DNA of 64,000 nucleotides from Taenia hydatigena (taxonomy: Eukaryota; Platyhelminthes; Cestoda; Cyclophyllidea; Taeniidae), in NCBI GenBank assembly GCA_036345935.2, contig JADWOT020001584.1, forward strand, positions 550,071 through 614,070, written 5' to 3'. The notes under the pieces are model-generated. The model ran no database searches and was not told the origin of the DNA. It saw only the letters and a list, made by a program, of their open reading frames with translations. The translations under genes were made by a program, and so were the position numbers. The first letter of the stretch is position 1. Every line of letters starts with the position of its first letter. Below are positions 58,246-64,000 of this stretch, piece by piece.

Positions 58246-59663
58246 GATTAATTGCACTTGTCATGGTGTTTCTGCTTTAGTTGCGTTGCATTGTTTTGTT
58301 TAATGGCATGAGTCGTCTGATTAATAAAGCAAACTTAAATTTTGTTGATGTGGAGTGTTTTGATTGGTTTTTCGTGATGGTTGGGAGAGCTAACGGGAAC
58401 GCAAAAATGCAGGTATTTGTGACACAATGTCTGGCTGCACCGGTTCCCTTGTAAGTGTTTTGCCATTGATAAGTCATTTAGTGGGAGTGCTACTTGTGGT
58501 TGGGGTGGTGGTTTAATGGGAATGTCACTACGCCCTGTTATTTTGTATGTCACAATTGAATTGGGGGAAATGCGGCTACTTGCAGCACAGAAAGTGCGAC
58601 TGCATCGGTTCCGTTGATACTGATTCAATTTGGGCAGGCCCTTTAGTACCGGTTCTGTTTCAACTTAGGAAGTCATTGCCGCTGATGTTGGCCACTTCAA
58701 GTGACCGTTGGAGAAGGTGTCAACTTTATGAACCTCTGTGCGGTCAATGTTTGCCCAGTCGTCAGAATGGGTAAGCAAATGCCCTTTGGATCCTTCGTGC
58801 ATTCAGTGGGCTCAGCCCGTGACGCCTCAGTGTCTTCATCGCCCTGTCAGGACGCTGATTCAGTGGGAAGATATGTGACAGACAGAAGATAAAAGCCCAA
58901 AGTGTGAACTAACCAAATGGTTTCTGAAATATCCATGAAGCTTGAAATCTATTTTGATGCGACAAAGCTCTGAAACGAATTGCTTCTGTGCCCTTTTATG
59001 TTAGCTGTGGCGACAAAACAATCAACGTAGCTTAGGGATAGCAGTTAGGTACTAGAGGTTCGCTACCAACCTGTCCTTCTCATTGATATTAAATCTGTCA
59101 CTTTCTTGGTACTTTCTGCAGTACGAAACCGTGACACTCTCACTTGGATCAGATTATCAGATCCACACTGCACAACAAGTGACGGACGTCTCTCAACCTA
59201 GTTTCTTCTAAAGGTCCTTTTTAACCTTTTGCTTCTCTAACTTCTTGGGGCAATTTCAGTGGGAAATGAAAAATGTGGGTCAAGTGCTCTAAAACTTGTC
59301 TGCTGCTCCAGTTATTTCCCTCTCACGAATCCCCAAGGTCGTCAGATACTCCTCTCCGCTTGTTGTTTTGCTCTCTGATCACCGACAACCTGAATCTTCA
59401 TGGGTCACTCCGTATCCCAGTTTGCAATGTCTTTACCAATTAATTGTTACATCCCACACCCAACGGACTTGTAACCCAACCGTAAATTGACACTTCCTGC
59501 CGCGTAGTGTGCCTGGGTTTAGGGTGACTAAGCCCACAAATTACAAGAAATTTGGGTTGTATCACAGCTTGGTTAGTTTGACGAGATTGTGGTCAAAGTT
59601 CTTATCATTTAAAAATGTGCAGAGCTCTAGTGGATCGCACTAAACATACATGGTTGACTCGTA

Positions 59664-59683
59664 CTACTCACTTAATTAAGTAG
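59664..59683. repeat. P1 palindrome
   Basis: CTACTCACTTAATTAAGTAG, 20 bases, about 280 bases beyond the 3' end of the NUFIP1-like gene. Confidence 0.55.
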
Positions 59684-59967
59684 CAGTTCCCGTGACTCAA
59701 CCAAAAGAGAGCTCATTAATTAGCATGACACCTTCGAGGGTATTTTCTTAACCGTGGTCTTTTCAAAGCTCATTAAACATGCAGCTACTCACACAAGTAA
59801 CAGTCGAGCACTTACCAGACTATCCCTTCAGGATTGCTCGGCGTATTGCGCAATCCCTCATGTCGAGAGTCACAGTTCGCCCACGTCCTACACCACTTTG
59901 AAATTCAAATGCCTCAAGACAGCAGAACTGTACAGATGAATTTACTCGATCCACAAAAAAAAACTCT

Positions 59968-62900
59968 TCATTCAGGAAGGAAAAAGTTGTTCTTTACAAC
60001 AAAACGTACACACTGCATCAACTGATTCCTCTCATGTCGCATCTCCTCAGCGAGCAGCTGAAAGGGAAGCGGGAGAGGGGATAGTTACCAGTGGCATCCT
60101 AATGACAGAGAGTGAATAAGTGACACAACCCACCATTTGCAACAGTGTGGGCCTCTTACTGATCAGCGAGGCGTGTCGCATGCAGGCGCGACGTCTAGCG
60201 AACATCTGGACGAGAGGATGGGCAGCGAATGCCTTAACTCCACCCCTCGCAGACACCTCATCAATCTCCATCTCCACATCATCCAATGCTGTGGATGCTG
60301 TCGGTGCATTCTCATCTTCTGCATCCCTCCTCGATCGAACTCGTCGTTCCTTCCGCCGCCCTCCTCGCTTCTCCCGTTTTGAACGTCCGTTTCGCCGCCC
60401 TCTCGAAGCTAAGAGGAAAAGTGGAAGGGCTGACCAAATTCCACGGGTGAAGACTACTTCAAAACAACTGAAACTTACTATTGGAGCCGGGTGTGGTTTG
60501 CGGATCCACGTGGATATCTTCGTCTTGCGCATTTTTCGGTTGAACAGCTTCGAGCTGTTCAAGAAGAGTCTTCTTTGTAGACGAGGACTGAAATGACATC
60601 TACCACCTTTGAAACTGTCTCAGGAGCAAAAAAATCGGACATAAGTACCAAAACAACTAACCGCAGGAGCCTTAACCTCTTCCGCCTCTTCTAACTGCTC
60701 GGACCAACTAACATCGCTGTCGTAGTTGACAAGGGATCGTGGCACGGAGGTGGGCATGGATGGAGCCTTTGCGTCCCCATCACCTTGCACAGTTGGCAAG
60801 TCTACCTCCACTTCAGGTGTGTCTTCCACACATGAGGCCTAAAAAGGAGAATTAGGCATTGCTTGAACAGGCTTGGTAGGATTGTGAAATTGCTACTGCG
60901 TGGTAAACGTACTGGCTTTTCAGCATTAACCCCACTAGTTGCCAACTCGAGGTTATCCGACGTGGGTGGATGATCCAAACGCGATTCCCCGTTCACTCTC
61001 TGTGACAGGTTAACCATCGAGGCATCGCTGCTTACCGAAGGCGGAGGTTGATTTGGCTGCAAGAACGAAAACAAAGAGATTAACTCTCAAGGAACCACGC
61101 GGGATTTAAGAGTAAAGCATAGTAAGCATACCTGTTCCACTAAGGGATGAGTGTCAGTACACTTTGCCTCCAACTTCGGCCTCTTGCTGCTTTCGTCTCG
61201 GGGCTTTCGCAATTCGCGGGGTTTTCGTGAGTTCAGAGAACTAAAGGGTTCCAGAGGGAGGCCTCTTTAAGGTGTGAAAAACTGGGCAGGGTTATTTTAT
61301 TGCACCTTGTACAGATAGGTGAAGGCCTATTCATCACACGGCAATGTGTGGTCGCAGAGAAACACTCTTAGGCTTTCATTCCCACCTCCTCAAGAGTCAT
61401 CCCTCAAATGAGTTTACCTAAGTTGCATCCAAATGCATACTTCACCAGATCACCCCCATCTCGTCAGCTAAAATCAGCCAGATACTCATGCCAAGGTATC
61501 AGAGCTTCGACAGTGCCTACCCGAATTTTCGAGTCAGCAGGACCTGCCCGCGGTCAATGCGGTAGCCCACCTCACGAATCTTTGCTTGGACGCGTTCAAA
61601 TGTGGGATAGTTTCTATATCACAATAGAAAAGAAGATTTGAGAAAGAAACCCCAAATGAAAAACGAAATCGAGCAAAGAGAGGCCAATCTCGCCTGCGTC
61701 TAGCTTCACGCCATCGTTTAAGAGCGGGATCGCTGTTCTCGGCACCACTCTTAGTGTCTGTGGCCGGGCTGGCGGTGGCATGCTCCGTCTCTAGGTGAAA
61801 GGCGATGGCAGTGGGGTGAATACTACAACCACAGCTACTGTCCTCCGTTCCGGGCACGCCGGGACAGACAACGTGCTCCGCAGTGTGGCGGTCTAGTTCC
61901 TCGGCAGTGAAGAAGTGCTGTTGGCAACACGTTGCTAGGGGGTTGGCAAACTCGGGCTCCACGATTCCGAAGGAGACGCCACAGATACCATCGCTATAGT
62001 AATTGTTGCAGGAGTCGGGGTCGCGTCTGCGATACTAGTGAGAGGGAACAACTGCGTAAAATTAGGCTTATAAACCCCCCTCTATCCTCTTACACAAAAA
62101 AAGCTTCTTAAAGGCTTCCCGTTTGAAGACTAAATGTGAACTTTTTGCTTTGAAGGCTCACTCCATGCAATTCCCTTGTTTAAGCATGATGACAGACATC
62201 AAACTCAAGCCGTTTGTATCCATTTCAAGGATGTATAGAAATTCTGCTACCCCTCATCTGAGCATCAAACTCAGACCTGTACACATTCATCCAACGATTT
62301 CGGTGATCCCACAGCCTGTAACCGGGTATGCATTTACGCGTGTGGTGGGAGACGGTGCATTCGGAGCAAAAGTTTGGATTTTAAACCCTTTATAAAACAC
62401 TTTGTGAGTTACCGAGACATTTCCTTGAGACTAGTTACTCAGTCACATTGGTTTCGACCAGAATAGGAGCAGTTCTCAAGATTTGTGAGGTTCAAATAAG
62501 AAGATTTCAAATGTTCCTCCCCGACGTATGCAGCAACATCCATTTCTTTTAGTCGTCAACAGGTCGCAAAAGAGGACTTACTTACTGGACTAACATATGA
62601 CGAACTATGGGTTGCTGTTTTGGAGGCTAGAAAGGTTACATGTGGGCTTCCAAAATACTGCACCAGCGGCTGGATGCTTGTAGCGAATGACCGTCAGAAC
62701 CACAACTGAGAGATGGTGTCTTCATGAAGTTGGTATTTAATAGAGACGTGGGATTGTGACAACTCAATCTATCTTCATAAAACCATGAATAAATGGAAAA
62801 ATCGACTTGTTTTTGGTGCTGGTTCTCGTACGAGCACAGAGACTAATTGAAAAACAAGTGATGCTGCAGATGAGTAAAGCTAATCAATAAACCAGGGCCT

Positions 62901-63794
62901 CCACAGAGGCAAATAGTAGCAACGAAAAGGTGCAGGACTTTGATTCAAACTGCAAAAGGATAATAAGCGGTCACACAGAAAAAGAACTCAAAAGATCAAA
63001 GCGATGAGGTAGAGAATGCACCACCCGAGCGGTCGAATTTATTCTGTCGCATGTGCTATTGAATAAGAATTATTCTTCAAATCTTTAACGACTTAATATT
63101 AAAAAACTATGGCAAAACACCAATGGGATATGGAAGATGAGCCCAAAATCCGACATGGTAGAGTGAAGACGATTGATAAGCGGCATCGAAAACGCGTTAT
63201 CATAAAAGGTGGGCATGATCAGCAGGAAAAATATTTGGAAATACTTCACAGAGCTTAATGTTATTTTTCATTCAACTCGTGGTAATATGGTAAAGCGCGG
63301 GATAATTTCAGCATGTTTAACGTTCTCAGCAGTTTGCGGTAAGTTCTGTGTGACATGCAAGCAAAAAAAATAACTGGAAACTATGCCGTCCAAAAGCTAT
63401 GAGGACAGTTACAAAGAATGGGTAAGAATGAGGTGTTCGATTAAACTGCTGGAACATAGCAGACCATCACAACACCGATAAAAAAAACCACACCACGGAA
63501 ATCTACTAGATTTGGAGGAATGCTCCTTGATTTGACTCATGAGTGAATGCAGTTGACCGCAATACAAAGCTGATGTAAACAACTTAAACTATCGGGTCCA
63601 ATAGATCTACACATCATCGGACTAAATGGTAGCGGAAGTAGTGCCACAAGGGCGAAGAGATAATGCAATGGATTACAGCTTACATTCTGCGCATTTCCAT
63701 GATTTTGCGGAAAATAATCTTTGAGGAGACTTTCTTGCAATTTTTCTAGCGTGCTGCTTGCCTCCCAAAGGCTTGAAAAATCCGGAAGCTCCAT
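59968..63794 (-). CDS. NUFIP1: NUFIP1-like nuclear RNA-binding protein (493 aa, 10 exons)
   Basis: NUFIP1 links the core proteins of box C/D snoRNPs during assembly in the nucleus. Exons in transcript order are 63684-63794, 62586-62626, 61694-62026, 61521-61613, 61132-61240, 60913-61056, 60662-60838, 60479-60587, 60134-60408 and 59968-60057; all phases fit and total 494 codons including the stop, close to the human length. Diagnostic features are a Cys/His zinc-finger region (ATCCQQHFFTAEELDRH), then the family signature KRWREARRRNYPT spanning an intron, RGQVLLTRKFG, an SLVNYDSD motif, a basic block, and a C-terminus KRPTLLQM/LLAEEMRHERNQL ending VKNNFFLPE. The intron inside the signature uses a GC donor (CAG then GCGAGA). 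Exon 2 (41 bases) is the least certain; it is chosen because its phase exactly bridges exons 1 and 3. Confidence 0.85.
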
Positions 63795-64000
63795 AAAATA
63801 TCTGAAATTAAGAGGTCGTTTAGCGTCAGAGAGCCAAAAAGTGCATTGAAATGACCAAGTCGTGTAAGTACTTAAAGAACTCTTTACTGAACTGAAGCGA
63901 GACTAAAGCGAACATGCTACACACACCTAACAAGCACCTTTAAGGGGACCTCAGCATGCCATGACCTTGAAACGAAACTCAGTTTTCTAAATAATTTGGC

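Noticed and set aside
60120..60596. 158-codon plus-strand open frame
   Set aside because: It is the antisense of NUFIP1-like exons and intron; the minus-strand reading has splice sites and the conserved C-terminus.

Overview
The window is nuclear DNA of a flatworm, most likely a cestode. The evidence is intron-rich protein genes, some with introns of only 38-39 bases, Mu-class glutathione S-transferase (GST) exons of the parasitic flatworm type, AT-rich intergenic DNA with scattered short repeats, and no bacterial operon structure. I could not run a similarity search, so the species is not named. Exon coordinates were read by hand from splice sites and reading frame.

The main content is a Mu-class GST cluster in which every copy has the same eight-exon design (exons of 36, 76, 65, 82, 101, 96 and 111 bases plus a last exon). 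Two intact copies are on the minus strand (2.1-3.4 kb and 7.9-9.2 kb). One intact copy is on the plus strand (30.0-31.2 kb). Three plus-strand copies (39.7-41.1, 43.2-44.5 and 54.1-55.5 kb) all stop at codon 202 and so lack the usual C-terminal tail; the first of them has also lost most glutathione-binding residues. A clear pseudogene lies at 57.5-58.2 kb, and exon relics lie at 37.2-37.5 and 45.9 kb. All seven recognisable first exons have a nuclear-receptor-like AAGGTCA element (AAGGTCG in one) about 40-90 bases upstream of the ATG, usually followed by a TATA-like sequence.

Interleaved with the GSTs are two copies of an unrecognised two-exon gene for a small protein with a signal peptide and a hydrophobic C-terminus (5.1-5.5 kb plus; 36.2-36.5 kb minus). 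Each is head-to-head with a GST (the second with a GST relic), so a divergent gene pair seems to have been duplicated in inverted orientation.

The middle (about 10-29 kb) holds a surface-protein gene: a three-finger (Ly6/uPAR) domain over two exons and the start of a third, then a threonine-rich acidic stalk and a hydrophobic tail (20.2-23.0 kb). Its signal-peptide exon is uncertain. The right end (60.0-63.8 kb, minus) is a complete ten-exon NUFIP1-like gene of 493 codons, a box C/D snoRNP assembly factor.

Repeats include four copies of an LTR-like element of about 185 bp (TGTAG...CTACA), two with perfect 5-bp target duplications; two families of short dispersed palindromes; an inverted pair of about 550-bp repeats carrying tetranucleotide arrays at 47.8-48.4 and 51.0-51.5 kb; another dispersed inverted pair (10.4 and 32.3 kb); and diverged segmental repeats around the GST copies. 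No rRNA, tRNA or CRISPR feature was identified with confidence. Large stretches show nothing I can interpret.
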